Origin: CAYSQW01 sp964433135
GTDB taxonomy: Bacteria; Acidobacteriota; Aminicenantia; Aminicenantales; Aminicenantaceae
DNA: 57,049 bases
Assembly (NCBI GenBank): GCA_964433135.1
Contig: CAYSQW010000017.1
Span: 1 to 57,049 of the forward strand
Reading direction: 5' to 3'
The notes under the pieces: generated by a model
What the model was told of the DNA's origin: nothing
Database searches by the model: none
The model's input: only the letters and a program-made list of their open reading frames with translations
Made by a program: the position numbers and the translations under genes
Shown here: positions 34,032 through 43,672 of the stretch, piece by piece
Position numbering within the stretch: position 1 is the first letter of the stretch
Layout: each line of letters opens with the position of its first letter

Positions 34032-35573
34032 CTAAAAAGCCCAGAGCATGGTTTTCAACCGCCGTGCTAAACGTTTCGCCACATCCAGCGCCAACAGGGC
34101 TCGACCGTGGGTATAAGCGGTCAGGTATTTTCGGCACAGTTCCTTGTCTTTCCGATAAAGATCCAGGGCGGTTTTTTCCACCGCGGCCTGCAGATCGAAC
34201 TGCTCCCGCTCGAAGGGATCCCACGCTTCACGTACGACTTTTATAGCCTGAGCATAGCGTGTATCCACCAGGTTTTCCAGCTCATTGCATATGTCGAAGG
34301 CAAAGTCGGCGTCAAATTCGAAAGTCCCCTCGGGTGGTTCGAAATGATGCTCCAGGGTCAGGATATCTTCGATTTCACCCGGTTTATGATAGGCCTCAGG
34401 CGTGGAGGTTATTCCCAGGTACCAGGGCGTCATCACATTGGAGCAGGGTGCGGCCGTCGTCCGCCATACCAGGCAGCCGATCTCACGCGGAATCCCGCCG
34501 CGCAGCTGATACACAGCGCCTTCCTGGGTGGTCGGTCCGCAGATATCCGCGGCCGGCCCCCGGCTGCGATGCGGCGAGCCGATTTTGTATGCTTCCGTGT
34601 CATCGAATTCAGTCCCTTCATTGTGGCTTCGGAGGATGGCGGCCACATCCGCTACGCTCATCTTTTTTAAGGGTTTTACTGAAAACGGAAGTTGTTCCTT
34701 GGCCGGAAGCTCGATCATCCGGCCTATCACCTTGGACTGGGCAAACCATTGGCGGGGATCGACTCCGTATTTATCCATAAACCGCCCAGGTCTTGCCGGA
34801 CGATTGAAAGCTTCACGAAAACTGAAAGGTTTGCCTGCGGCCGCATCGTACCAGCCGCGTTCGGCCGCATACTCCACAAGTCCGGGAGAAGCAATCACAT
34901 TTTGCCTATCGCTGAGATCGGCCGATGCATCCACGACATGGACATTGGGCAGCAGAACCACGGCATCGTCCGGACAGCGCCGAGCGATCCAGTGTTTCCC
35001 GGCCGCCACGGCTACGATCCAGCCTTCATCGGGATCGACGATGGTATAAGATCGACCGGAAGAAGAATATCCGAAGCGGTTGAGCAACTCGCCCATGATC
35101 TTAACGCCTTCTCGGGCGGTCCTAGCGCGCTGGGCCACGATCCGCCGCAGCATATAGCCTATCCCGCCGTCGGTGATGTCGCCGCGCGCGGCCAATTCGG
35201 TATAGGTATCCTCCCGCGTAGCGCAGGAATCGGAAGCGATCGCGAAACCCCATTCATTGAAATAGGCATCTCCAAATTCCACGCCGGGATTTTCAAGCCA
35301 GAGCATCGCCCAGGTTTCATCCACCTGATCCAGGATTCCCCCGTTTTTCAATGTAATCAGCGTTCCCGGAGGATACTGCATCCTCGGGATATATCGATAA
35401 TTAACGATCCTGCGGCCGCCGTTCTGCTCATTGTGCCCGAACAGGACGGATCCGTCTGTTGAAGCGTTCTTGCCGACCAGCACGGTGAAGCAGTCGGCGC
35501 CTGCCGTCCCGTTTAAAAGCATCAAGGTCAGACAGGTTAGAGCGGCGCCAAGGGCGTATCGGTTGAATTTCAT
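34032..35573 (-). CDS. Exported C69-family dipeptidase, divergent paralogue 3
   Basis: A 513-residue protein with a signal peptide (MKFNRYALGAALTCLTLMLL) ending near AGA. Cys28 follows almost at once in DCFTVLVGKNASTDGS, so no long propeptide is needed, unlike the 10731 and 20659 paralogues. Other C69 segments are FGHNEQNGGR, GFAIASDSCATRED, RARTAREGVKIMGELLNRFGYSS, YTIVDPDEGW and FSVKPLKKMSVADV. It lacks the SCD block of the other two and belongs to a different branch. ATG 35573 is chosen for the AAAGGAG 7 nt upstream. It is convergent with the PadR-linked permease gene and stands alone. Predicted periplasmic or secreted dipeptidase. Confidence 0.85.
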   Translation of the reverse strand: MKFNRYALGAALTCLTLMLLNGTAGADCFTVLVGKNASTDGSVLFGHNEQNGGRRIVNYRYIPRMQYPPGTLITLKNGGILDQVDETWAMLWLENPGVEFGDAYFNEWGFAIASDSCATREDTYTELAARGDITDGGIGYMLRRIVAQRARTAREGVKIMGELLNRFGYSSSGRSYTIVDPDEGWIVAVAAGKHWIARRCPDDAVVLLPNVHVVDASADLSDRQNVIASPGLVEYAAERGWYDAAAGKPFSFREAFNRPARPGRFMDKYGVDPRQWFAQSKVIGRMIELPAKEQLPFSVKPLKKMSVADVAAILRSHNEGTEFDDTEAYKIGSPHRSRGPAADICGPTTQEGAVYQLRGGIPREIGCLVWRTTAAPCSNVMTPWYLGITSTPEAYHKPGEIEDILTLEHHFEPPEGTFEFDADFAFDICNELENLVDTRYAQAIKVVREAWDPFEREQFDLQAAVEKTALDLYRKDKELCRKYLTAYTHGRALLALDVAKRLARRLKTMLWAF

Positions 35574-35839
35574 CCATGGTCTCCTTTTATCAAACAAATG
35601 GATAAAAACAGCGTAAAATAGAAGAATTTTTAGTTTATCAATCCGTTCTCCGGAATGCAAATCACCCACTGCATCCTCTTCGAGATCGGTTCCGTGATCC
35701 CTTCGTTCCTCTCCCCTTCTCTTCTCCCCTCTTCAACATTCCATGCATTGAGTCTTTTTTGTAAAAGACACAAAGGATCCCGGTATCGGATTGACTTCCG
35801 TTTATCCTGAGCCTTTTTTACTTCATAAGGGGTGATCCG

Positions 35840-36553
35840 ATGACACTTCTCAAGATTCTGTTTGTATCCATCTCCTTGATTCCCGCCGTGGGAATGGAAC
35901 GCGGCGAACCCTCTTTTTTTGACGAGCCGTGGTATTCCGAGCCTTATATGATCGATATCGGATATCGATTTTCGAGCCGCTGCGTTCCGGGAGAATGCGA
36001 GGACCCCAGCACGCTGACTCTTGTCGCTTCGGTTACAAACACCGTTTTCGAACATTCGCCCTCCCCTGCATTCCCTTGCTGTTTGCAATCCCGAACAGGG
36101 TCGGTCATAACGCCTATCTTCGGGCATGGTACGGGAAGCGCTCACATCATCGAAGTAGAAATGTGCCCGCACCTCAGCGGCAGCGGCAAGGAAGCCCAGC
36201 CCATCGTGAGCAGAAACAATGACTTCGAAATCAATCTCATGGTATGGCCGACCATTGCCGCCGAAGAATACCAGATGGAGAAGTACGGCTACGACACCAA
36301 GGATGATATTCCCGCTTCGATACAAGAATCGGTATGGATGCAGTTCCAAGCCCTGACTCCGTTTGATAACCCGGCGTTCGAATGGGAAAATTCAGATGGA
36401 AACGGATTGATGCACACGTTCTCGGTTATCTTCTCCGTTTATCTTGATGATTTGAAAAATAACCGGGATAGCGGTATCGAAGTCCCGGAGTCCGATGAAT
36501 GCGGGCAGGGCATATGGTCGATCCAATTCTCTCAGATAAGAAATAAACAATGA
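35840..36553 (+). CDS. Hypothetical exported cysteine-containing protein
   Basis: A 237-residue protein with a short, weakly polar N-terminal signal (MTLLKILFVSISLIPAVG). The mature part contains several cysteines in pairs or clusters (CVPGEC, PCC, MCPH, DECG), which suggests disulfides in an oxidising compartment, and is acidic overall. No family was recognised. The ATG follows AAGGGGTGA. A small lipoprotein gene lies 130 nt downstream on the same strand, and an S-layer, adhesin or inhibitor role cannot be told apart. Confidence 0.6.
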   Translation: MTLLKILFVSISLIPAVGMERGEPSFFDEPWYSEPYMIDIGYRFSSRCVPGECEDPSTLTLVASVTNTVFEHSPSPAFPCCLQSRTGSVITPIFGHGTGSAHIIEVEMCPHLSGSGKEAQPIVSRNNDFEINLMVWPTIAAEEYQMEKYGYDTKDDIPASIQESVWMQFQALTPFDNPAFEWENSDGNGLMHTFSVIFSVYLDDLKNNRDSGIEVPESDECGQGIWSIQFSQIRNKQ

Positions 36554-36683
36554 ATTGCTCTTTCTTTTTCGGCACGGGTGATTTTGAGCTTCATAAGCTG
36601 GAATCGGTCGTCAGAAAAGGAGAATTTGCTCAACCGGTATGGTTTCAGATAATATGGAGCAATCGAGCCTTGAGGAGGACACG

Positions 36684-37100
36684 ATGAAAATAACAAAAGC
36701 AGTTTCCTTGCTTTGCTTGACGGTTTTTGTATTCACGTTAATCGCCTGCGGCGGCGGGGGGAAATACGCCGACGCAAAAAAAGTGATCGCGAAAAGCAAT
36801 ACGATCCTTGAAGATTTTTTTTATAAAATGGAAAAAGCGGATAACGGAGACAACGTGGCCGCCGCCCTATCCGTCTTCACAAAAGACATGAAAGCCGTCG
36901 CTCCGGCCATGAAGGAACTGGAGTCGAAATATCCCGAGCTGGCAAACCGACAAAATATTCCCCCCGAGTTGGGTGAAGAAGGCGAAAAGATGGCGGAGCT
37001 GTGGATGAAATTCGGCTCGGTCATGATGAAGATCCAACAGTACTCCGATAATCCGGAGGTTCAAAAAGCCCAGGAGGAAATGAGTTCCATCTTCAATTGA
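36684..37100 (+). CDS. Small lipoprotein of unknown function
   Basis: A 138-residue protein with a lipoprotein signal: positive N-terminus, hydrophobic core and lipobox LIAC with Cys22, followed by GGGG. The mature part is mainly helical (KKVIAKSNTILEDFFYKMEK, AMKELESKYPEL, AELWMKFGSVMMKIQQY), with charged heptad-like spacing. The Gly run after the Cys without Asp fits outer-membrane sorting by the +2 rule, if the organism is diderm. ATG 36684 is set by GAGGAGG 6 nt upstream; 45 nt of open frame before it lack signal features. Function not recognised. Confidence 0.72.
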   Translation: MKITKAVSLLCLTVFVFTLIACGGGGKYADAKKVIAKSNTILEDFFYKMEKADNGDNVAAALSVFTKDMKAVAPAMKELESKYPELANRQNIPPELGEEGEKMAELWMKFGSVMMKIQQYSDNPEVQKAQEEMSSIFN

Positions 37101-37246
37101 CGGCAAAAACGCCTATAAAGACGCCTGAAAGTGCATCAGCGCCTTGACGTCAGGTGATTCATGGGGAAACGACCTTCTCATCAGCAACCACGATGTCAGG
37201 CCGGCCCGCCCTATTTCCGCAACCCTCCGTCTTCGGTCTCCATTCC

Positions 37247-37699
37247 TCATTTGACCGGATTATGGGCTAATTGAATGAGCACGATACCCAAGATGATGGC
37301 CCCCATTCCCACCGCGATCCTGGGATCCATTTTCTGGGTTCCCCGGAAAAGCCCGATCACGGTTCCTGCCAGAGGCGATAATGCGAAGGCGACGGCCAGG
37401 GTCACTCCCAGGTTGGTGGTTGTTGAGAGAGCCGTGTAAAAACTCCACATCCCCAGGCTGCCGGCAACGATCCCCCCGCCGATCAGGATCATCAGCCAGG
37501 GCTTTATATCCCCCGTATGGACCGTTTTTTTCCATGCGGATACGGACAGCAAGCCCAGCACGACCAGGGCAACCGCCGTGCGCAGGGTGATCCCGACGAT
37601 GGGAGGGAGATTCAGCAGCTGAAGACCCGACTTTTCGAAATATCCCCCGATCCCCCAGGCAGCCCCGGCAAGAAGCGCGAATAGTATTGATGCATGCAT
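37247..37699 (-). CDS. Half-size EamA/DMT-type membrane protein
   Basis: A 150-residue protein with five predicted transmembrane helices (ILFALLAGAAWGIGGYFEK, IVGITLRTAVALVVLGLL, LMILIGGGIVAGSLGMWSFY, TLAVAFALSPLAGTVIGLF, AVGMGAIILGIVLIQL). This is one EamA domain where typical DMT exporters have two, so it would work as a dimer. The family exports metabolites or amino acids. GAGGAG lies 8 nt before ATG 37699. It sits 31 nt downstream of the ABC-2 permease genes on the same strand and may share their transcript. Confidence 0.75.
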   Translation of the reverse strand: MHASILFALLAGAAWGIGGYFEKSGLQLLNLPPIVGITLRTAVALVVLGLLSVSAWKKTVHTGDIKPWLMILIGGGIVAGSLGMWSFYTALSTTTNLGVTLAVAFALSPLAGTVIGLFRGTQKMDPRIAVGMGAIILGIVLIQLAHNPVK

Positions 37700-37730
37700 G
37701 ACTAAAACTCCTCTCTGCAATTATTTTCAA

Positions 37731-38801
37731 TCAGGTTGATGCCAGCTTGACTTGAAGACGCTTTCCCAGCGCCCAAACAACGGGAAGCAGCACGATACAA
37801 ATGATCCATGCGGCCAGCAGATCCGATTTAACATCGTGAAATGAGGCACCCTGCAAGGAGATCCGATATAGGGGATCAATGAACCAGAAGGTCGGAAAAA
37901 GTCTTGCGATCCACTGCGGCCAGCGGGGAAAGAGGTAGAAGATCACGGGGCCGGCCAGCAGGACATTGAGGCTTTTGATGAGGGTGTACAGAGATTTCGC
38001 ATCCTTGGCGGTAGTTCCGTAGATCAGCCCGACCTCGATGCACATCACAGCCCCCACCATGAGGAACAGAAGCAATCCAAGGATCCCGCCCCTCAGGGCG
38101 CCGTTAAGAGCCAACGTCAGACAGGACATTGCCATCACCATGAGGATTCCCAGCAGGGCTTTCGATATCAGGATTTCTGACATCGTTACCGGTGTCACCA
38201 AAAGGGCATGCAGGGTTTTTCTCTCACGCTCGCTGACCAGCATGAATGCAGGTACGAAAACCCCCGCCACCAGCATAACGAATATCAAAATAGAGGGCAC
38301 GATCCTCACTGAGATCGGCGAATATTTTTCACCCTCCCCGGAATCGTGGATCCTAACGGCGACCGGATCGGGGCGAGCCTCCACCCCGCGAACCAAATCA
38401 AGAGTTGAAACGGCCAGCAGGACACGGTTGGAGAGCAGACTTTCTCCGGAAAGGAAAAATTCGAGCCGCGGCTTCTCCCCCGCTCTCAAGGCATCATCGA
38501 AATTTTCCTCCAGTATAATGCCGGCATCGGCGTCATGTGCCTCTACCAGATTCCGGAGGTGAAACGCATTTTCAGCATGAATGAGCTTGATTTCCGGAAT
38601 ATTCTCCGCTATTTTGACGATTCGCGATCCCCCCAGGTCAGCGATGGCCAGACGCGGTTTGGGGGCCAACAAGGATATGAATACGACTTTAAGCAGGAAA
38701 GTGACAAGCAGGGGCATCAGAATAGAAAACAAAAAAACCGGTGAGCTTGGACCTGACTTAAGATCCCTCAGGATCAATTTCCAAATGCGGATCACGCTCA
38801 C
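37731..38801 (-). CDS. ABC-2 type permease, second subunit
   Basis: A 356-residue membrane protein. An N-terminal helix (VFLFSILMPLLVTFLLKVVF) precedes a large extracytoplasmic domain with NatB-like segments, then five helices with the ABC-2 motif SERERKTLHALLVTPVTMSEILISK. GTG 38801 is chosen because it overlaps the stop of the upstream permease gene (GTGA), giving translational coupling. With the neighbouring permease (38798-39967) and ATPase (39964-40827) it forms a NatAB-like ABC exporter. The substrate (sodium, drug, lipid or peptide) cannot be assigned. Confidence 0.85.
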   Translation of the reverse strand: MSVIRIWKLILRDLKSGPSSPVFLFSILMPLLVTFLLKVVFISLLAPKPRLAIADLGGSRIVKIAENIPEIKLIHAENAFHLRNLVEAHDADAGIILEENFDDALRAGEKPRLEFFLSGESLLSNRVLLAVSTLDLVRGVEARPDPVAVRIHDSGEGEKYSPISVRIVPSILIFVMLVAGVFVPAFMLVSERERKTLHALLVTPVTMSEILISKALLGILMVMAMSCLTLALNGALRGGILGLLLFLMVGAVMCIEVGLIYGTTAKDAKSLYTLIKSLNVLLAGPVIFYLFPRWPQWIARLFPTFWFIDPLYRISLQGASFHDVKSDLLAAWIICIVLLPVVWALGKRLQVKLAST

Positions 38802-39967
38802 AATGCCACCACCCTTCGCTTGAGCAGGAGCAAACCCACGCTGGAAAGAATACCCCCCCATAGCGCGGCGCCGAATATGAAGGGAACAGCTTCCTTCCAT
38901 CCCTCCCCATAACCAATTGTGCCCACCATCGCCCGAATGAGCCCATAAGAAGGCAGCGCTTTCACCCAACCCGCGGCGCTTCCCGGGAAAATGACCGTAA
39001 AAGCGGGCACCATGAGAGGAAAGATAAAAACCATTCCTACAAACAGCGTCCCCATGAAATCCTTGCCCGCGGCCCCTGCAATCATTCCCACCGACGAGGC
39101 GATAAAAGCACCCAATATCGTCAATACCAATACGAGCAGGCCATGGCTCCTGAAACTCTGCGTCAGAAGAAGAAACAGGAATCCTTGACTCAATGCCAGT
39201 ACAGCTCCGGTTATGCATTTGGCTGCCAGCACATCCCCGGACCGGGCGGGTGTGACGAGCAGCGCGATTACCGTACGGTGCTCGATTTCCACCGCCACCA
39301 ACCCAGCCAAGGCCAGCGCTTCGATCAGCAGGATCAATACCGCCATCAACGGCCTCAGCTTCTCTCTCAGCGGTATCTGAACACCCGCACGATCTTTGCC
39401 AAGGATAACGTTTTGAAAATTCGGGAGGGAGACGGGAAGGGATTCCAGGGGATTTCTTCCCGTCATCACCGCGCGCAGCGCATAGGCCAACTCACGTATA
39501 CCGGATGCAGTCGCATGCCCGATCAATTCAGGGACCGCGGCATCCATATAAATCGACACTACGGCCGGTTCACCGGACCCTACGGCAGCCATAAAATCCA
39601 ACGGAAACGCGATGCCCACCGAGACTTTTTTCGCTTTAGAGTCTCCGCTTTTCTCGAAAACGGCGGCGGACAACTCATTTTCATCTTCAAAGGCCAGAAC
39701 CTGAACTCCCGGCATTTCAGCTTTTCCTCCGCCGGTTCCGAGCGAATCCCAGCTCTCCATCATTCCCATCGCCTGGGCAAACTCATATGGAAAGACGCCC
39801 ACTTTGATCGTCTCGTTCACTTTTTCAGGAAGCATCCAAAAAATAGCGATCATGGCAGCCAACAATATCGGCCCCATGATCATCCACATTTTATCACGGC
39901 TGTATTCCCTCAAATCCTTGTCGATTATCGCCCGGATTGTAACGGAATGAAAAGAGATCCTCTTCAT
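38798..39967 (-). CDS. ABC-2 type permease, first subunit
   Basis: A 389-residue membrane protein with an N-terminal helix (MWMIMGPILLAAMIAIFWML), an extracytoplasmic domain of about 150 residues, and a C-terminal group of helices. EIEHRTVIALLVTPARSGDVLAAK is the coupling motif that contacts the ATPase in ABC-2 exporters. Both ends overlap neighbours by 4 nt (ATPase upstream, second permease downstream), so the three products are made together. The two permeases are homologous but diverged, implying a heterodimeric channel. Confidence 0.87.
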   Translation of the reverse strand: MKRISFHSVTIRAIIDKDLREYSRDKMWMIMGPILLAAMIAIFWMLPEKVNETIKVGVFPYEFAQAMGMMESWDSLGTGGGKAEMPGVQVLAFEDENELSAAVFEKSGDSKAKKVSVGIAFPLDFMAAVGSGEPAVVSIYMDAAVPELIGHATASGIRELAYALRAVMTGRNPLESLPVSLPNFQNVILGKDRAGVQIPLREKLRPLMAVLILLIEALALAGLVAVEIEHRTVIALLVTPARSGDVLAAKCITGAVLALSQGFLFLLLTQSFRSHGLLVLVLTILGAFIASSVGMIAGAAGKDFMGTLFVGMVFIFPLMVPAFTVIFPGSAAGWVKALPSYGLIRAMVGTIGYGEGWKEAVPFIFGAALWGGILSSVGLLLLKRRVVAL

Positions 39968-40827
39968 CCGTAAAGCCCTCTTCCTGTCATTTGAATGAAG
40001 ATGTGCTCCAAGGAGGCTTCCTCGGTATGGATGGTCATCAGCCCTTTCTCCCCTACCACCGCTTTAAGTTTTTCACCGGCACCCACCGCATCCAATTCAA
40101 CCTCTTCCTCTTTCACTTCTCCATCCCTTCGCATCCGCACCTTAACCGTCCGTTTCCCGTACTTGAGTTTAAGATTCTCAGGTGTGTCCAAGGCATAGAG
40201 CTTCCCTTCGTCTATAAACGCCACCCGATCGGAGAGCTCATCCGCTTCCCACATGTCGTGCGTCGTCAGTAGTACCGCCGTTCCCTTTTCCGCTTCCGCT
40301 TGAATGAGGCCGCGGATCTCCTTGCTCGAGATAGGATCGAGGCCGGAAGTGGGTTCATCGAGAAAAAGCACATCAGGTTGGTTGACAAGCGCGCGGGCCA
40401 TCATCAACCGCTGCCGCATCCCTTTGGAATACCGGCTGACGCGATCGCCGGCATGTTCGGCCAAACCCACCTGTCGGAGCAGTTTTTCGACGTCCGGCTT
40501 TTTGATCCCGAAAAGGCTGGCATAGAATCGCAGGTTTTCCCGTGCCGAAAGATTTAGATACAGGTTGACCTCTTCAAAACAAATCCCTATACGCGCTTGG
40601 ACTTCGGGATTATCGAGAGTGACATCCATGCCCAGGATGCGGACTTTTCCCGACTTGGGCGCCAGCTGTCCGGTCAGCATTTTAATCGTGGTTGATTTTC
40701 CTGCTCCGTTAGGTCCCAGGAATCCCAGGATCTCCCCCGGATGGACTTGGAAACTGATTCCTTTTACCGCCTCCAATTTACCATACGCGTAACTGAGTTT
40801 ATCAGCTTGAATCGCCGGCTGGTTCAT
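39964..40827 (-). CDS. ABC transporter ATPase (ABC-2 exporter type)
   Basis: A 287-residue ATPase with Walker A GPNGAGKST at 38-46, a YSKGMRQRL variant of the signature motif, Walker B VLFLDEPTSGLDP, and the switch His in LTTHD. The C-terminal extension (RTVKVRMRRDGEVKEEEVEL) is typical of DrrA/NatA-type exporters. It powers the two permeases encoded downstream on overlapping frames. It begins 109 nt from the divergent permease gene at 40937, but a MacB-like permease normally uses a shorter LolD-like ATPase, so a shared role is unlikely. Confidence 0.92.
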   Translation of the reverse strand: MNQPAIQADKLSYAYGKLEAVKGISFQVHPGEILGFLGPNGAGKSTTIKMLTGQLAPKSGKVRILGMDVTLDNPEVQARIGICFEEVNLYLNLSARENLRFYASLFGIKKPDVEKLLRQVGLAEHAGDRVSRYSKGMRQRLMMARALVNQPDVLFLDEPTSGLDPISSKEIRGLIQAEAEKGTAVLLTTHDMWEADELSDRVAFIDEGKLYALDTPENLKLKYGKRTVKVRMRRDGEVKEEEVELDAVGAGEKLKAVVGEKGLMTIHTEEASLEHIFIQMTGRGLYG

Positions 40828-40936
40828 TTTTACCTTCCCGATTGTATCTTATCACTAATGACGCAACTTTTTAATATCCCTCTTCGTCTATATTTTATAA
40901 CTGTAAGTTCAAGTTTTTCCGGGAGGAGTGAACAAG

Positions 40937-43348
40937 ATGCTCAAAAGCTATATCAAGGTCGCCTTGAGAAACTTGGTCAAAAACAAAGGTTTTTCCATCA
41001 TCAATATCGTCGGACTGGCGACGGGGATCGCATGCAGCATCCTCATTTACCTGTTTGTCTCTCATGAATTGAGCTACGATGCTTTCCATGAAAAATCGGA
41101 CCGAATTTATCGTTTAGCGGTCAGAGCATCCATAGGTGACACCAAAATTCACCAAACCTATTCGTCTTCCTTAACCTTCAAACACCTGCTGGAAGATTTC
41201 CCTGAAATCGAGACTGGAGTCAAATTTCTGAGTATGGGGCGAACCCCGGTTAAATACGGCGATAATACTTTTTTAGAAGAACGGTTTTTCGCGGTGGATG
41301 AAACTTTTTTTGACGTTTTTTCCATCCCGCTCATTCACGGCGATTCCCAATCCGTTTTGGCCAACCCCAACCAAATAGTGATCACAAGGGATACCGCGCT
41401 CAAATACTTCGAAACGACGAATGCCGTCGGCAGAACACTGAAAATCGAATCCCCCCGTGGAAATGAAGACATCGACGCCGAAATCACCGGGGTATCAGAG
41501 AATGTTCCCGCCAACTCCCATTTCCATTATGATCTCCTGCTCTCGTCGGAGACGTTCCCAGACAACATCAATGATCCCGGCTTCACCTCCAATAATTTCA
41601 TTTCCTATTTTGTTTTGAAAGAAGGCGCCTCCGCGGATTGGATGAACGAAAAACTGAAGGATTTCACCCGAAAATATATGGGTGGAGAACAATTTGATGC
41701 CTGGGTTGCGAAAGGCAATTTCTGGGAATTCTTTTTACAGCCGTTAACCGATATCCACCTGACCTCGGACCTGAACGGCGAATTCGAAGCCAATGGAAAT
41801 GAAACCTATGTCGTCATATTTTCCCTGGTCAGCATCATCATCCTGTTGATCGCCTGCATCAATTTCATGAACCTGTCGACCGCCAAATCATCCCTGCGCT
41901 CCAAGGAAGTTGCGCTAAGAAAAGTGGTAGGATCCAACAAAAGCCGATTGGTTATCCAATTTTTATGCGAATCGGTTTTTTTAAGCTATATATCCATGGC
42001 AGTCGGTATATTGGCTGTCATAGGCCTCCTGCCTTTATACAAAAGACTCATCGGAAAAACGATTGCATTTCATTTTTTCGATAATCCGCTTGCACTCCCT
42101 CTTCTGCTGGGTCTGGGTCTTGTTGTCGGTGTTATATCCGGCTCCTACCCGGCGTTTTTCCTTTCCTCATTCAAACCCATCGCCGTTCTGAAAACACATT
42201 CGAGCACCCGACGCGGAGGCTCCTGGCTGCGGAACATGCTGGTCATTTTTCAGTTCACCATATCCGTTTTTCTGATTATCGGCACCATGGCCGTCGACCG
42301 GCAACTCAGATATTTCCAGAATAAAAAACTGGGATTCAACAAAGAACAGGTCCTGGTCATTCATAATTCCGGATCTCTGGGAGACAGCATCACCGCCTTC
42401 AAAGAAGACCTGCGGAAATCCAGCCGCATCATCAATGTTTCCGGATCCAACTCGCTGCCGGGACGAAGCTTCAACAATCGCGGCTTCGGAGCCGAAGGGA
42501 TCGATGAAAACTTCACCTTGAATCTTTATGTCTGCGATCATGATTTCGCTGCGACCCTGGAGCTGGAACTCGCTCAGGGGAGATTTTTTTCGAAGGAATT
42601 CGCTTCCGATTCTCATGCAGCGGTGATTAATGAAAAGGCGGCCGAACTTCTCGCTTGGGACAACCCGATCGGAAAATGGATCAACTGCTCAGGGAGAGCT
42701 CGTGACAATTTTACGGTGATCGGAGTTATCAAGGACTATCATTACGAATCGCTTCACCAGGAAATCCGCCCCATGGCCTTGTTTCTCTCCGGCGGATACT
42801 TTACCAATACCGAGAGATATATTTCTGTGCATCTCAATACGGATGACTTATCGGAAAGCATTCGCTCCATTGAAAACACATGGAATGATTTTGCCCGCAA
42901 CACTCCGTTTGAATATTCATTCCTGGATCAGGATTTTGACAATCTTTATCTGAATGAAAAACAGACAAGGAAACTGTTTTCCTTTTTTTCTTTTCTGGCG
43001 ATTTCTATCGCCTGTCTGGGCTTATTCGGACTCGCTTCCTATACCGCCGACCGCCGGACCAAGGAGATCGGCATCCGAAAAGTGCTGGGGGCTTCCGTCA
43101 TCAATGTCATCAGCCATCTCAATAGAGGATTCACACGCTGGGTTCTCATCGCCAACCTCATCGCATGGCCCACGGCCTGGTTCGTCATGAACCGCTGGCT
43201 GCGGAATTTCGCTTACCGGATCGAATTGTCCTGGTGGATGTTCGCGCTGGCCGCTGTCCTCTCCCTGTTGACCGCATTGATGACGGTCAGTTTCCAAACC
43301 ATCAAAGCCGCCCTGAAAAATCCAATCGATTCCATGCGTTATGAATAA
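40937..43348 (+). CDS. Duplicated MacB/FtsX-type permease without ATPase
   Basis: An 803-residue permease with two MacB-PCD plus FtsX units. The first helix follows YIKVALRNLVKNKGFSIIN; mid-protein FtsX helices contain VSIIILLIACINFMNLSTA and SKEVALRKVVGSNKSRL; the second unit ends FLAISIACLGLFGLASYTAD and KEIGIRKVLGASVINVI. It lacks the N-terminal prefix domain of the 31261 protein. ATG 40937 is chosen: GGGAGGAG lies 8 nt upstream, while GTG 40928 would overlap it. No LolD-like ATPase is adjacent. It probably exports or extracts lipids, lipoproteins or peptides; the ligand is unknown. Confidence 0.85.
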   Translation: MLKSYIKVALRNLVKNKGFSIINIVGLATGIACSILIYLFVSHELSYDAFHEKSDRIYRLAVRASIGDTKIHQTYSSSLTFKHLLEDFPEIETGVKFLSMGRTPVKYGDNTFLEERFFAVDETFFDVFSIPLIHGDSQSVLANPNQIVITRDTALKYFETTNAVGRTLKIESPRGNEDIDAEITGVSENVPANSHFHYDLLLSSETFPDNINDPGFTSNNFISYFVLKEGASADWMNEKLKDFTRKYMGGEQFDAWVAKGNFWEFFLQPLTDIHLTSDLNGEFEANGNETYVVIFSLVSIIILLIACINFMNLSTAKSSLRSKEVALRKVVGSNKSRLVIQFLCESVFLSYISMAVGILAVIGLLPLYKRLIGKTIAFHFFDNPLALPLLLGLGLVVGVISGSYPAFFLSSFKPIAVLKTHSSTRRGGSWLRNMLVIFQFTISVFLIIGTMAVDRQLRYFQNKKLGFNKEQVLVIHNSGSLGDSITAFKEDLRKSSRIINVSGSNSLPGRSFNNRGFGAEGIDENFTLNLYVCDHDFAATLELELAQGRFFSKEFASDSHAAVINEKAAELLAWDNPIGKWINCSGRARDNFTVIGVIKDYHYESLHQEIRPMALFLSGGYFTNTERYISVHLNTDDLSESIRSIENTWNDFARNTPFEYSFLDQDFDNLYLNEKQTRKLFSFFSFLAISIACLGLFGLASYTADRRTKEIGIRKVLGASVINVISHLNRGFTRWVLIANLIAWPTAWFVMNRWLRNFAYRIELSWWMFALAAVLSLLTALMTVSFQTIKAALKNPIDSMRYE

Positions 43349-43672
43349 TCGGACTTTCCGTACGAGTTCATCTCCGATCCCAGGTTCAATCCGGCAGCAT
43401 ATCCTGCATCCGGCAGCAGCACTCGTGCAAAACGCTCGAGCACCCCTCGCATTGACATGTCTCTTTTTCTTGTGATATTTTTTCAAAGAGTTGCCGGTTT
43501 CATTACGAGTTCCTCAAAGAACAACCGTAAGATACCGCGAAGCGGATATCTCTCGCCGATTCGGATTCCGATATTCGCCTCGATCATTTATGCCCTCTGT
43601 ACTCAGCCTTTTATCCGCATCACGAATCCGAACGTTCATGCTCTTCGGGATTCGGAAACATCCTCTCACCGT

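Noticed and set aside
43457..43672. N-terminal extension of the 43673 methyltransferase
   Set aside because: Open frame without ribosome-binding site, signal or domain similarity; probably upstream non-coding DNA.
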